Of a stretch of DNA of 64,000 nucleotides, positions 42,513 to 54,883 are shown piece by piece. Origin of the DNA: Pomphorhynchus laevis (lineage: Eukaryota; Acanthocephala; Palaeacanthocephala; Echinorhynchida; Pomphorhynchidae). Under the pieces are notes generated by a model. The model made no database searches. It was not told the DNA's origin and saw only the letters and a list, made by a program, of their open reading frames with translations. The stretch is taken from contig WNNJ02003745.1 in assembly GCA_012934845.2 (NCBI GenBank), positions 58,885-122,884 of the forward strand, in the 5' to 3' direction. Position numbers and translations under genes: made by a program. Numbering within the stretch: position 1 is the first letter of the stretch; the number at the start of each line of letters is the position of its first letter.

Positions 42513-42985
42513 AAAACGTATTCAGACCTATCAAAACATATTCAGACCATGAACCCAAATGGTAACGATATTTCCATATCGAAAGTAATATCCATTTATT
42601 TCGTTTTTATATATACATTTACCAATTGACGATAATACTGAGTTGATTCAAGATCTAGCTTTATTCTATTTTTCTAATTTGTTATTAGCTACATTCATGT
42701 AATATACCTAAATCTTAATTGTCGTGGGTCTTATAAGTCATTTTTCATTTGATCAACAGTTGAACAATATTTTGTACTCTATCATTTATAAATTTTATTA
42801 ACTTGAAAAAAGGTTGTATTTTCTAAAATGTTGAATTTACTACGCACTTTTCGTCTGGTCGCATGATGATATTTTATTTTGCAATTACTAAGCTATTGAA
42901 TAGAATATCATGTTCATACTCTCCTTAAATTATCAAGCATACAGAATTAAAATCATTCTTGCTCCGTCATATTCAAAAAAATAGA
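42513..42985. other. AT-rich spacer
   Basis: Satellite edge and AT-rich sequence, nothing recognised. Confidence 0.35.
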
Positions 42986-42986
42986 A

Positions 42987-43445
42987 GTGTACCTAATCAA
43001 AGGAGATTTTTTATTGGTGAAAATGAACAGCGATTACCTTCAAACCATTTCAAAAACGCTCAGTACAAAAATTTCACGTGGATCAACTATAAAAGAAAAT
43101 AAGTTACATTTTGTTAAATTAGTTTCTTCTACTATTAAACTTTCAAGAAAACAATTATTATGCATAACTGTTTGCTTAATCAATAGATACAAAAAATATG
43201 ATATTAGCAACTCATCAAATCAAGCGATGAATTTATTATCAGTTGGAGAAATATCACATATTACATGCTTTTTGCATGCTATATATTATATACATTTACC
43301 CATCGACTATGAGACTGAATTGATTAAGAATATATTGCACATCATTTCATATCAGCAATTGATTAATAGAATCAATATTGAAATCAAGTTTACTTATATT
43401 TCTAAGAATCTAGATATCCGATCATTTTCTAAAAATAAAAAATGA
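42987..43445 (+). CDS. Hypothetical protein, 152 codons
   Basis: Longest open frame between 40.4 kb and the right edge that is not repeat-derived. A better start is the internal ATG at 43023 (AAAATGAACAGC, 140 codons), which has a purine at -3. The product is Lys/Ile/Ser-rich, mostly helical by eye (LHFVKLVSSTIKLSRKQLL, ICLINRYKKYD, VGEISHITCFLHAIYYIHL). An all-helical fold such as a cyclin-like box is conceivable, but I recognise no motif. No signal peptide. In DNA this AT-rich an open frame of 152 codons is unusual but can occur by chance. Confidence 0.4.
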   Translation: MYLIKGDFLLVKMNSDYLQTISKTLSTKISRGSTIKENKLHFVKLVSSTIKLSRKQLLCITVCLINRYKKYDISNSSNQAMNLLSVGEISHITCFLHAIYYIHLPIDYETELIKNILHIISYQQLINRINIEIKFTYISKNLDIRSFSKNKK

Positions 43446-43499
43446 AATGTTGGCAGTTATTTTTTTATTCTCTTTTGATATAAAATATAATGCTTAATA

Positions 43500-44200
43500 A
43501 TGTTATATTTTAAATATTTAGGAACGATCAGGTATAATTGAGAGACAACAAATTCATTTTGACATTTCTCTAGCGACTCCTTGCATCTTTAGAAATAAGA
43601 AACAACATAAAAATTAAAAAATTACATAATTATTAGCGAAATATCAATAATTATCAATAATATCAATACGAATAAAAATAAATATAAAATATATTCCTTT
43701 TATTATTAATAAAAGGAATATTCTCAACGAATAAACATATATAATCCTCCACATTTGTTCGTAACCTTTGAGGCAAACATTCGAAAAACCCTATTTTGAA
43801 CATCACGACTATAATGAATTTCGCATATCTTCATACGATTTAAATTGCTCAAACAGATAAATCTTACAATAAATGAAAAACACAAATCGTATCTTTTGTT
43901 TCTGTTTGTTTTAACATCAGCTATCGAAATATGAAAATTAATTCGTTTGAAAAATATCCATCCTGATCTGTATTTTAATATTTAATATTTGAAACTAGTT
44001 TTAAAAATATACCTTATCGTTTATAAATTTGTTTGTTGATCCTGTAATAAAAATCCAAAAATATTTTTTTAGTTTATAAATCCTTCATTTAAATTTATAA
44101 ATTTATAAATTTTTTAATCTACATTTCGAATTTATAAAACCGACAATAAATTTTATGTAATTTTTAATTTTTTGTTTCAAAAAATGAAAAAAAATATTTT
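43500..44200. mobile_element. Small repeat element M2 (second copy)
   Basis: Matches 25140-25580 in two blocks: 43505-43635 (TTTAAATATTTAGGAACGAT, CATTTCTCTAGCGACTCC, GCATCTTTAGAAA) and 44010-44185 (TATAAATTTGTTTGTTGATC, TTTATAAATCCTTCATTTA, ACATTTCGAATTTATAAAAC). An intervening 370 bp (43640-44010) has no counterpart in the first copy and may be a nested insertion. Confidence 0.55.
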
Positions 44201-44204
44201 ATTC

Positions 44205-45150
44205 ACCTCATCACCAAAGCTTAAAAACATTTGATGAAATATTAATAACAAATTTGAATCTTTGATATGTAGCAAATTAGACAAATCTTAACATTTTATT
44301 TTAAATTTTAATTTGCTTATTTTTGTTTCTATTTAAATTGTGTTAAAATAAACGTTTAACATTTAGATAAACGTCAAGTTAATTTAACTGTGCAGCCATT
44401 GTTACACTTCAAATTTTTGATGATATTGCACTTTTCTTCAATCCTATTAGCCTACAGCATTTTGCTATATTTCAGTATTATTGGACCTCATCAGCTACTG
44501 ATCCAATACCTACGTTTCACGTTTCGGTCCTTTTAATGTTGGTTTTCGATCACTTAACTCGTCTGCTTTATTACATTTAGATTAAATGAAAGATTTGCTT
44601 CTTACATTTTGCAAATTTAATTGAAATCATTTCTGATTTCAAATTAAATCAGCGTTGGTAGGGGAAGGATCTACCTTCAATTTGAAAACCTACCTATTAG
44701 GTTGGTTTAAATAGGTAGGTTTTCAAATTGAAGGTAGATCCTTACCATACCAACGCTGGTTTTATGTGGAATCAGAAATGATTTCAATTTGCAAAATGTA
44801 AGACTCAAGTCTTTCATTAAATCTAAATGCCAATAAAGCAGACGAGTTAGGTGATCGTCAGCCAGCATTAAAATGGACCGGACTTTTAAACGTAGGTATT
44901 GGATCAGTAATTGATTAGGTCCATTAATGCTGATGTAGCGTAGGCTTTTGGCTTATAGGATTGAAGATCCTATAAAATTATTGCGATTTCAAAATTTTAT
45001 CTTAAAATAAAATCCAAACTTATTTTACACACCTCATCACCAAAACTTAAACATTTGATGAAATATTAATAACAAAACATTGATTTTGAATCTTTGGAAA
45101 ATAGCAAATTAGACAAATCTTAACATTTTATTCTAAATTTAAATTTGCTC
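44205..45150. mobile_element. Fold-back element flanked by 130-bp direct repeats
   Basis: A long imperfect palindrome (44436-44966) is bracketed by a direct repeat of roughly 130 bp: 44205-44335 and 45025-45150 share CACCTCATCACCAAA, CATTTGATGAAATATTAATA, then TAGCAAATTAGACAAATC and TTAACATTTTATT. The palindrome arms match over about 260 bp with some ten per cent divergence. The best part of the fold is GGATCTACCTTCAATTTG followed by AAAACCTACCT near the centre (44668-44745). No coding frame. Direct repeats outside an inverted core resemble the complex ends of PLEs, but the family is not identifiable. Confidence 0.7.
44483..44530 (-). ncRNA. Hammerhead ribozyme-like core, type II order
   Basis: On the minus strand in order: GGACC, GAA, stem III ACGU-GAA-ACGU, the cleavable triplet GUA, a short hairpin, CUGAUGA, GGUCC. 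CUGAUGA lies at 44488-44494 and GAAA at 44522-44525. Stem II is GGACC/GGUCC and open, stem III is closed by a GAA loop, and A15.1-U16.1 and an NUH cleavage site are present. Helix I is weak: five pairs UAUUG/CAGUA with unpaired G residues at its base. The opposite arm of the palindrome (44875-44920) keeps GGACC...GGUCC but has lost both catalytic boxes (UUGAUUA instead of CUGAUGA). The core is convincing; activity is uncertain. Confidence 0.6.
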
Positions 45151-46050
45151 ATTTTATCACTGAAATTTTATCCACTTAGATCAATAGTATTCAAATAAAA
45201 ATCTTATAATGTTTTAATAATATAACAACTTTTCAAAAACTTAATCGATAGCAAATGCTTTCACTCAACCTTTACAATGCTCCTGAATTCATTATTGCTC
45301 GTGTCGTGGAAGAATGCAAATATGGAATCTGCATATTCTTGATGATTTTGCAGAAACTTAAAGTTATTTTAAGATTTTGAAAAATACAAATCTGCAATTG
45401 TTCGGATGACTTTTTGGTAAATTTGATTATACTCGGTTTTAAATAATAGCATTTTGTAAATAGTTTACAATCGATACAGCTAAAATCTTATTAAATACTT
45501 TTGAGAAAAGACGTTTTTTAATCAACACTCTATGTTTCTAAATACTAAGTGGTCAATTAAGTGAGTGAAAATTTCGCAAAGTTCTAAAATTACATTTTAA
45601 GTATGTCATGTTGATATTTGAACTTTGAAAATACTCTGCAAAGTAAGCACTGGAACGCTTAAACGCATTAAAGAATTTTGTCGATTTTTATTAATTTAAC
45701 TTGCAACAATGTAATCTACACTATAAAATAATAATTCTTAAATCAATATAATTAATAAAAATACAATTAATATATAAAAATATTTATTTCTATAACATAC
45801 AAGAATAAGTTATAAATAATAAATTTTAAATTATAATATAATTTATTATTATTTCTTTTATTATTTATAATTTATATATTTTGTACTTTTCTTTGCTTTA
45901 ATGTGTATATTCGGTGTTTTTTTATTTAGTTTTACCCAATCTTGAGAGACTAAGAGGTCAATAATTCATCTCTACATTAAAAATTATAAATTAAAATTTA
46001 TAATTTTTATAAATTATTTATTATTTTATTACATTTTTTTAAATTTAATT
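45151..46050. other. AT-rich spacer
   Basis: Nothing recognised; increasingly AT-rich from 45720 onward. Confidence 0.35.
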
Positions 46051-46055
46051 ATAAT

Positions 46056-46597
46056 TATTGTTATTATTTATAATAGCAATAATATAGTCAGATATCAATT
46101 ATGTGAGGTTTTTGCTTAACAAATACAAAACTTATTATTAACATATAAAACTCTAGATTATTGAAAGTAATTGAGTCCGAAGTTGTGCTAACCTTATTTG
46201 TAATGAAGGAAAGATTAATAACAGAATCAGAAAGCTACAAGGATATAACTTTTAACTAACACTTTTGAAATGGTAAGTAACCATATTTGTTATATTGTAA
46301 ATTTGCAATAAAGGATAGATTATTGTTATTATTTATAATAGCAATAATATAGTTGTTGAATTAGTCAGATATCAATTATGTGAGGTTTTTGCTTAACAAA
46401 TACAAAACTTATTATTAACATATAAAACTCTAGATTATTGAAAGTAATTGAGTCCGAAGTTGTGCTAACCTTATTTGTAATGAAGGAAAGATTAATAACA
46501 GAATCAGAAAGCTACAAGGATATAACTTTTAACTAACACTTTTGAAATGGTAAGTAACCATATTTGTTATATTGTAAATTTGCAATAAAGGATAGAT
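46056..46597. repeat. Recent tandem duplication of about 265 bp
   Basis: 46056-46320 and 46321-46597 are almost identical. Both start ATTGTTATTATTTATAATAG and end GCAATAAAGGATAGATT. The second copy has about a dozen extra bases (TTGTTGAATTAG) near its start. No gene content. Near-identity points to a recent event. Confidence 0.9.
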
Positions 46598-47645
46598 TAA
46601 TAACAGAATCAGAAAACTACAACAATTGTTGTAGTTAATTTCGATGTAATTAATTTCGATGCAATTAGATTTGATGTCATTCAAGGTTTTAAATGAATAA
46701 AGTGGCTCAGGTAAATAATAAATCAGGCAACTATGGAATAATAACTCAGGTTAATAACTCTGAATAAATAAGTCAGGCCTTTAATTTGGACTTATCCAAT
46801 AGTAAAAAATCATCGATTCAAACTTAAGTATCAGTGACGATGCTACGTTCTTCATGAATCTTAAAACAGTCTGTGCACTGAAGAAACTCACTAGAATAGA
46901 TTGTTATTGTTCTTAAAATAATATTTCTTATGAAAACAATGATGTTATACAATATATCAATGCTGATTTAATATTTCATTGTTTAATGCTAAATGCTTAA
47001 TATTTAATTTTAAATATTTGAGAGCTTCAGGCGTTAAATATACAATTTTCAAACATTGCCAATTACACAAAATGTTAACATTAAAAGTCGAAAAGAATAT
47101 TTCTTCTAAATGTATTGTCGAAAATTATTCAAAATGTAATGCCTCTCAAAAAACGTTTTGTTTAAAATCAATTTCGATATCTTTTGCATAAAGGATTTAT
47201 GGATCTGTGTGATTTTTACAATCCAGTGAATTAATAAACCACATTTAAACTTCGAATAGAAATTAAAAAAAATTCTCAAAAATAGGAATACTATTTAAAA
47301 ATAAATATTTTTCGTTATGTTATCTACTATAATAGATATGATATTATCCACCATAATTTATATTATCTACTATAATAGATATATTATCCATTATATTATA
47401 ATATATGATAATAGTAGTATATATATAATAGTATATATATTTATCAATAACAGTAGTGATTTAAATAAAATATTGTATCATAGAGCTATAGAGCAATTAC
47501 GAACGCACATCCACAAGAAAAATAAAATTTTGATGATATTAACATAAAATATTTTTTTATTTTGCATAATTATAAAAATATTAAAAATATAATTAATTAA
47601 AAATAATACTTGCAAATAGTTGATAATGATCCATTGTAAATAACG
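46598..47645. other. AT-rich spacer with TATA-rich simple repeats
   Basis: A short pseudo-frame at 46979-47191 has no recognisable motif. 47317-47460 is a degenerate TATTATCTACTATAATAGAT simple repeat. Confidence 0.35.
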
Positions 47646-47647
47646 AA

Positions 47648-48254
47648 TTATTAGAGCTGGATCATAAAAGCGGAAACTTTTATTTGATATTTATTTTATT
47701 TGCTTCACTTTTATTTAATATATATATATACTTTTATGTAATATTCATTTGATATTTTTCCTGATATTATTCTTAGGACTAAAATTACGTGGTCTAGTGT
47801 TTAAGCTTTTTAAATGGTTAAGCAACATCTTTAAGTTGTCCGGATTTCCTTTTACTTCATATAAGATCACCGCATTGGTATCCACCCCGACAGATTTCTT
47901 GCAAATTCCCGTTCAACGATTAACACGTAACAATCAATCTTTAAATATTGCCTATGAAAAAGTCGTTGCATGTTCAAATTACAATTTGATCGTAATTTTC
48001 TTAAGATACTAACAAAAGATGCATATTCAGAAGATGCTTACCTCCTATACCATCATCGCATTGTTATCCAGCCGGGCAGATTTCTTGCAAATTCCCGTTC
48101 AACGATTAGCACTTAAAGGTCAATCTTTAAATGTTGCCTATCCAAAAGTCGTTGCATGTTCAAATTACAATTTGATCGTAATTTCCTTAAGATGCTAACA
48201 GAGGTTGGCGAAATATCAAATAAAATTTCTCATCTTTTGATCCAGCTCCAATAA
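47648..48254. mobile_element. M1 inverted-repeat element, long copy with internal duplication
   Basis: About 607 bp, bounded by TTAGAGCTGGATCA on the left and TGATCCAGCTCCAATAA on the right, with sub-terminal TTTTATTTGATATTT and its complement AAATATCAAATAAAATT. Inside, two direct repeats of about 150 bp (47866-48012 and 48049-48199) share GCAAATTCCCGTTCAACGAT and GTCGTTGCATGTTCAAATTA, each ending TTAAGAT(A/G)CTAAC. It has no transposase; it is a non-autonomous DNA-transposon-like unit of the same family as 30194-30352. Confidence 0.75.
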
Positions 48255-49480
48255 TTATTTAATAATACTTTTATTTTCAAATTTTAAAATATTTTTTTCG
48301 CACAAAGAACATGAATTTATATTTAGTAAAAATATAAAAATTACTTACAAGCAATTTTACTGAAAGTATTTGTAGTTTGTCTTTCAATTCATTACGTCTT
48401 ATTTTTCGAATATTTTCCAACATATAAACGATATTCGCTTCACAGCTATTTATGTTTATCAACACTAAAAACCGTTTTTATTTTAGCTAAGTGGAGTAAA
48501 AACAATCTGTCTATTCTTGAGTGTCTTCTATGATATTTAATGAAAAATTTAATTTTTTGTGCTTCAAAAATCAAACTGTTTACTTTACTAATTTCTAAAG
48601 AGAGTGAACTCATCGAATTTTAGACATTGCTTATTTTTTGTGTTCGGATTTAACGACAACTTAAGCAAGTATCTTTGATACAGAAACTACTTACCCCAAT
48701 GACGGAGTGTTTAAGGGATAATTACCGTTATTCTATTCCTTATTATATTCGCATTCTAAATTATGTAACACCTTTTTATTTTTTGCCGTTAAATCTTTTA
48801 GTGTATGGTGTAATAATATACATTGACAACACGAGTATTACAAAAATGCCCTATTATCATCTTACCAAAAATGTGTAAGTAATGTGGTCAGACTGATTTT
48901 TCCTGATTTTAGACGTTTAACAGCTAGAGAAATAAGATACCGTGTTTTTAGTCTTTATCAGATCCAAGTGCACTCAGATTCTCTTTCAGCCAGTAGCATT
49001 CGCTAAATAGCACAAGTGTCTTTCTAAGGTATTCTTTTCTACATCGGAGAGTTCTAAGCGAATCAGATTTTTTAAAAATATTTTTTTAATATACAAATCG
49101 AGCTATTCCCATGACGCATTACATAATGGTGAAGATGTAAATCAAGCCAAGATCATCTTCAAAATCACAGATAACATAAATTAATGTTGTTTATTTAGTT
49201 CATAATATTGAATAAGGTTTTTTCTTATTTTAACACTTTATTTGCAATCAATAATTGAAATCATACAATATAATAATTATTTTAAATACAGAGGTGTTTA
49301 TTTATTTTTTAAATTTATATTTTAACGAATGATACCGATTGTATCGCGTTCTTAAGTTACATAGTTCAAACTTTATTTGAATCATTTTAATAATATTAAA
49401 TAATGTTAAAGTATAAATTATAATATATTTTATTATACAATTTAAAAAATAAATTATTTAAATTCAATAAATGAATTTAA
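48255..49480. other. AT-rich spacer
   Basis: No gene or repeat recognised. Short frames at 48277-48465 and 48675-48878 have no motif. Confidence 0.35.
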
Positions 49481-49484
49481 GCAA

Positions 49485-49606
49485 AAATTTTTATGGATGG
49501 ATAATAAATAATATGCTTTGTTTTCACCAGAGGAAGCAAGTTATTAGTCTGTATTTGGCCCGGCTGCTATGATGGGTCGACGAATAGGCACCGAAACCTG
49601 ATAAAA
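49485..49606 (+). mobile_element. PLE 3'-end fragment in inverted orientation
   Basis: The family P structured element read on the plus strand: TTTTATGGATGGATAATAAA, then GTATTTGGCCCGGCTGCTAT, ending CACCGAAACCTGAT. All other PLE copies here are on the minus strand. An L2b tail interrupts it on the right. Confidence 0.65.
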
Positions 49607-49607
49607 A

Positions 49608-49672
49608 GTATTTATTTTTACGTGGCAAATGCGTGCCAGCGCACGCTTACATGACCACAAAAAAATAATATA
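49608..49672 (-). mobile_element. L2b LINE 3' terminus only
   Basis: Minus strand: TTGTGGTCATGTAAGCGTGC, hairpin GCGTGC/GCACGC, then ATTTGCCACGTAAAAATAAA. Only the last 60 or so bases of L2b are present, an extreme 5' truncation that shows how little sequence beyond the hairpin is needed for insertion. Confidence 0.8.
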
Positions 49673-49779
49673 CAATTTAACAAATTATATTAAATAATGT
49701 TCTGTTATTCAATATATGAAAGTAAACATTTTATACTAAAATAAGCTTTTTTTGCAAAAATTAATTCGCATTTTGATTC

Positions 49780-51140
49780 GATTAGCTCACTGAGTCTTCG
49801 TATTGGGTATTATATATAAATTAAACAGTAATGCTAAATAAAATATAATTCAAATAATTAAATAATAATTATTAATAATTATAAATAATTATTATAATAA
49901 ATTAATATAATTTATTTCAAGTTAAAATTTAAAATTGAAATTTTAAATAAAAGTCAATTTTTATAATTGACTAATACATAACAGACGACGTGTTAAAATA
50001 ACGATTAGAGGTAATCAGGAGGAACTGCTATGTTATCAGGTTTCGGCCCCTATTCCTCGACCTAACATATCAGTGGCGCTTGAGAGTTTAAATTTATTTT
50101 TAATAATATTTTGTTGATTTATAAATTCAACCTTTTTCTGTTTAATTTCATTTTTATAGTAACCTAGTTTAAAATATGTATCTATTAAATTATTTAAATG
50201 ATTTTGAAGAAAGTTAATATCGTTACATATTGTTGCAATTTTTAAAATTTCATTATCTAATGTATTATATTTTTAAAAAGCTCATGAAAAAGCTCATGTA
50301 AAATATGTTTCTTGTAAATTTAAATATGTCATCCTAACGATATAAATTAATATTAGTTTTAATTGATGCTAATTTAATGTTCATATTTAGATATATACGT
50401 TCTTTATCTTTAATATTAGTTTTATTAAGAATACGGATATCTGTATCAATGAGGCTTCATGGATAAATTTGTTCACTTATAGAATAAAAATTATTAGAGT
50501 TAAATACGTATATATCATCAATATGTCGAAACACATATTTCATATCTGTGTATAATTTTGATTTATATTTTACGCATTTTTGAACAAATTAATATGCCAT
50601 ACAGCTTAAAAATAAGTAAACTATAATTAGGATACTATTACCTTCTATTGGAAGGTAATATATACCCTTTTGATATCATTTTCTTTAATTCACAATTTAC
50701 AATTTATTCTAGATTATGAGTACATATATGTTCTGTACATATATGTTTATTAGAATTGAGACTTTTGCAATCGCATTCAGTTTCAATAATGTTTCTAATA
50801 TTATCATTACATATTGATTTTAATTCTTTATTATAATTACAAATTTTTCGTCCTAATAACGGTAGCTGTTTATACCATATTCTAGAAATATATTTACTTA
50901 AATCTGATTTTATTATTTCTTTACTTTTAGTATTATTTAAGTCTTTATATATTTATGTTATCTACGCATTTCTTAATAAAGTTTATGGTAAATGTATATT
51001 TTTTCTTGTTATTAGTAACGTTTATTGTTCGATGATGGTATTTTATATTACAATAACTGTCTATTATACAACTTAATCTATCGTAGTCTTTAATTAATCT
51101 TTTATTCATAAACAAATGATTTCTTTAGAAAATCTTCTAA
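49780..51140 (-). mobile_element. PLE copy with 3' element, RT and N-terminal region
   Basis: Minus strand. 3' element at 49985-50090 (second half partly deleted). RT thumb and catalytic region lie at 50090-50680, decayed. From about 51130 to 50690 the strand shows RIWYKQLPLLGRKICNYNKE, ETECDCKSLNSNKHIC and NCELKKMIS. The last part resembles the start of PLE RT proteins (pattern GNLxIVxNxxLRxLxSKG). This is the only copy in the window that keeps both ends. It is broken in several places. Confidence 0.75.
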
Positions 51141-51149
51141 TATTTATAT

Positions 51150-51640
51150 AAATTAAATAAGCTAACTGAGTCTACGTATTTTATATTGCAAATTTAAAAT
51201 AATGCAAAATAAAAGTTAAATAGTTAAATAATAAAAAATTAATAAATAATTGTTATAAGATTTTATATAATTTATATGAAGATGAATTATAAACTGAAAT
51301 TAAAAATAAAAATCAATTTTTATGAATTTTCTAATATATAACAAACTATGTATCAGAATAAGGATTAAAGGTCATTAGGAGGAACTGCTATGTTATCAGG
51401 TTTCGACCCCTGTTCCTCTACCCAACATAGCAACGGGGCCAAATACTAGATTGTTTAGCTTATTATCTCTTTAAAGTTGTTTTAGTTGTCCATAATGATG
51501 CATTTTTTAATGTTTATTACTCCATTTTTCTTTTTAATTTTATTGCCATGACTTTTTGGCTTGCGTTTAATAAATATTCAAATTCTTTTGATATCATGTT
51601 CTTCAATTCGCCATTTTAAAATTATAAAATTATAAATTTA
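51150..51640 (-). mobile_element. PLE fragment: 3' end joined to N-terminal region
   Basis: The terminal motif (AGCTAACTGAGTCTACGTAT, 51158) and the structured element (51345-51450) are followed by a minus-strand segment with KNMISKEFEYLLNASQKVMA (51500-51610), the PLE N-terminal block. The RT between them is absent. Either an internal deletion occurred, or two elements are joined in tandem as PLEs often are. Confidence 0.65.
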
Positions 51641-54600
51641 GTTGCTTATATTCGCTTATATTCGCTATGTTCATTATGATATTATTTTTTGACATATTTT
51701 AATATGTCAACAAAAAATAAATATTTTAATATTTTCCGTACAAAAACGGAAAAACATTGAATATGATGTCAGAGTGGAATACTCAAAATGTAGATATAAT
51801 CTATGGTTAAAACCTTCAGTATTGTGTTTACTTTCAACAATGTAGTTAATAATAGCACTAGTCGAGATTTTATAATATAAAATATTATGCAATTTAGAAT
51901 TTGTTAAAATTTTACAATTTTTCAGAACATAAACGTATAAACGTTATAAATTTTAACAAATTATGTCTGTCGTCTATTACTATAAAATATATCAGATATA
52001 TTATCTAATAAATTATAATATATTATAATTGTAATATATTATAATATTATATTGTTATAATATTATAATATCATATATTATAATATATTATATATCGGAT
52101 ATATTGTCTAATATCTAATATTAGATATTAATATTATATATTAATATTAAATTATTATTATTTATTTTAATTATTTATTTTATTTTATCTTTAAATTTGC
52201 CGCAGCCTTATCGAAGATGATATTCTTTATAACAACAGAACAGACAATATAATAGTACGATAATATATTGACACCAGGAAAATGGAAAACGAATTTGTCT
52301 TCATTTGATTTACTCATTTGTTCTAAACGAAAAATTAAAAATCATTTTCTAAAAATTATTTTAATTTATACTTATACAATTGTTACTTACATCAGTTGCT
52401 TATATCTTACATTCTAAAATTTCAACTAATAAATGCATAATTATGTTAAGTTTGAATGATCATACTTTTGATAAATTAACATAGCTGGCGGTGTTTACAC
52501 TTAGAACTATAGAACAACTGCAGCAATTCTTATTTCAGAGCCATATAGTCTAAGGTAGCTATTTGTTGACAAAATCATATAGATTCTAAGATGAAAGATT
52601 AGTTGGCAAGCCAATACTAAATCTATATATACAGGTTATTGCAGGTTAATGTTTTAACCTGCAACGTTGCTCAAATAATTATTTCATGTGAGAGTTCAAA
52701 GTATAAAATTTGCATCAACAATTTCGATGTGTTTCGTCACTACAATTATGGTATATTTACACTATTAGTGGTATATTACATCATACCAATAATTATATAA
52801 CATTTTATTATATTACATAAATAATTGTATATTTACACAATTTAATATCTGTAATATAATATTTATCTGTAATATAATATATAATATATACATATATAAC
52901 ATATATATATCTGTAATGTATCTGTGATATAATATATTATAGTAATAATTTATTTTATCTGTAATGGATCGCTAAAGATAAAGTAAGTTGTGAGTGAATT
53001 AGAAATTTAGGTAAAACTTCGATGTCTCATTTACCTCAAAATTTTTTATCGCCTGTGAATTATTGGGGGGCTATCGTTTCATAGATTGAACCATTGATTA
53101 TTTGCGATTTATTTTTTTACAGTTCCTGTTATGGAGCTTGAGATAAGTCAATCACAAAACTTTTATTTGATGCTACGTTCTCATTGCGAAAAATTAAAAG
53201 TTACGTGATATATGTACATGTCAATACGAAGGTCTATACAAGCTTTTGAATTAATATGACTTTTTATCCCTCTTTCCACATTTAATGGCAATACTCAACA
53301 GTCAATTTGAACATGCACCGTCGTGAGTTGATGTTTGATAAAATTTTAATGGTAAACCATTTTAAGTAATGAAATCTTAAGATATTGGTTTTAGATATTA
53401 AAAGGTATTTCTATATAATCTCTCAATGTGAAATTTAATTCAAAATTTAATTTAAATTTAATCCGATTATTTAATTAATTTTGTAATTAAATTAATGCAC
53501 TTATCAAACTGACTATTACAGCACAAAACAGCACCTTTATTTTGAATTAGAATATTTTAATTTTAATTATAATCTATTAAATTTAATTTACGATTTAAAT
53601 AATTAATAAAAAATTAAATTTTATAATTTATTAATGAAATATTTGAATATTATAATTTAACAAAATATTTAGTATTATTTTAAGACCAGTTGCTTTATGC
53701 AAACACATTCCATTTATATTTCAAAATGGCTTAAAGTTTGTTATCAGTTTTTTAAGTAAAAACATTATATGGATATTCATTTTCAAGTGGCGTAATTTTA
53801 ACTTATGATGCATATTTTATAATTAATATAGCTACGGCATTCAGGCCTTTTCATTTCACTTAAAGTAATAACCTTATTCAAATCTGAATGTTTATTACAG
53901 ATCGAAATTTTTAATTAATCATTGTCAAATTCAAGATAAGACATTATATCAAAGACACACTTCTATTTTCCTTCTTTTTCTTGACATTTCATACTTGACA
54001 TATTTTATCTAATCGAGTAAAATAGAGTAAATATCTAACCGATTTATCTAAAATAAATAGGCATTTAAAGACGTTTTGCAACTTTCCATAAATAAAGGCC
54101 GGAGGTTCTAAGTACGCAGCAAGCTAACCCAAAATCCAGGATAATTGAAATGAATAAAAACAACAAGAACTGCCAAATGAGAAATGTGCCATAAGGACAT
54201 TCAGCTGATCTACTTAATGAAATTTAAATAATTATCAAGTAAGGGAATTCATGAAGATTAACGTCTTATATTGAAAGTATTTTATTGCATCGATTTCTCA
54301 CTGTGTGCTTTTCATCAATAATCAGTTTGTGTTCTTTGAAATTTATACCGGTTGCATTTGCTAATTTAAGTTCCATTTGCTAATTTTTTAATTTAAGAAA
54401 CCGAATAACTTTAAAATTCGGATGTATTAGACAGACGAACATCATCATATTCTTTCCGTGATGCACTACCGTTTGCCTACACAGCACAATTGATTTTGCA
54501 TCGAAACGTTGTAAAATAATTTTTTTTCGTGTGTAAAAAATTATAAAATGTTAGTTTCTTAAATGTTAGAAAATTGAAATGAAGATAAAAACAAAATTTA

Positions 54601-54883
54601 ATATTTTTTTGCCAGAAGTTTTATCCTATGCTATAGAGTGTTCATCCGCGCACTACCCTCAATCCACTCGGATAAAGCAAGATCTGTTTATTTACAACTC
54701 GATTTATTTGTATTCAACTTACAATGAAGTCTTAATCTTATGATTATAACTTGAACAATTTACAATTTGGGCAATAAAATAATTATATTGAATTTAATTA
54801 AAAAATAATTATATTTTAAATAGTTATCTAATAGTTTATCTCATAGATACAGAAACTCATTAATACAAAAGGAAATGTACGTC
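51641..54883. other. Long AT-rich stretch without recognised features
   Basis: Includes TATAATATTATA-type simple repeats (51980-52190 and 52790-52960). I find no convincing gene, RNA or known element. Confidence 0.4.

Noticed and set aside
47317-47547. 76-codon Ile/Tyr-rich frame
   Set aside because: It is a translation of a degenerate TATTATCTACTATAAT simple repeat.
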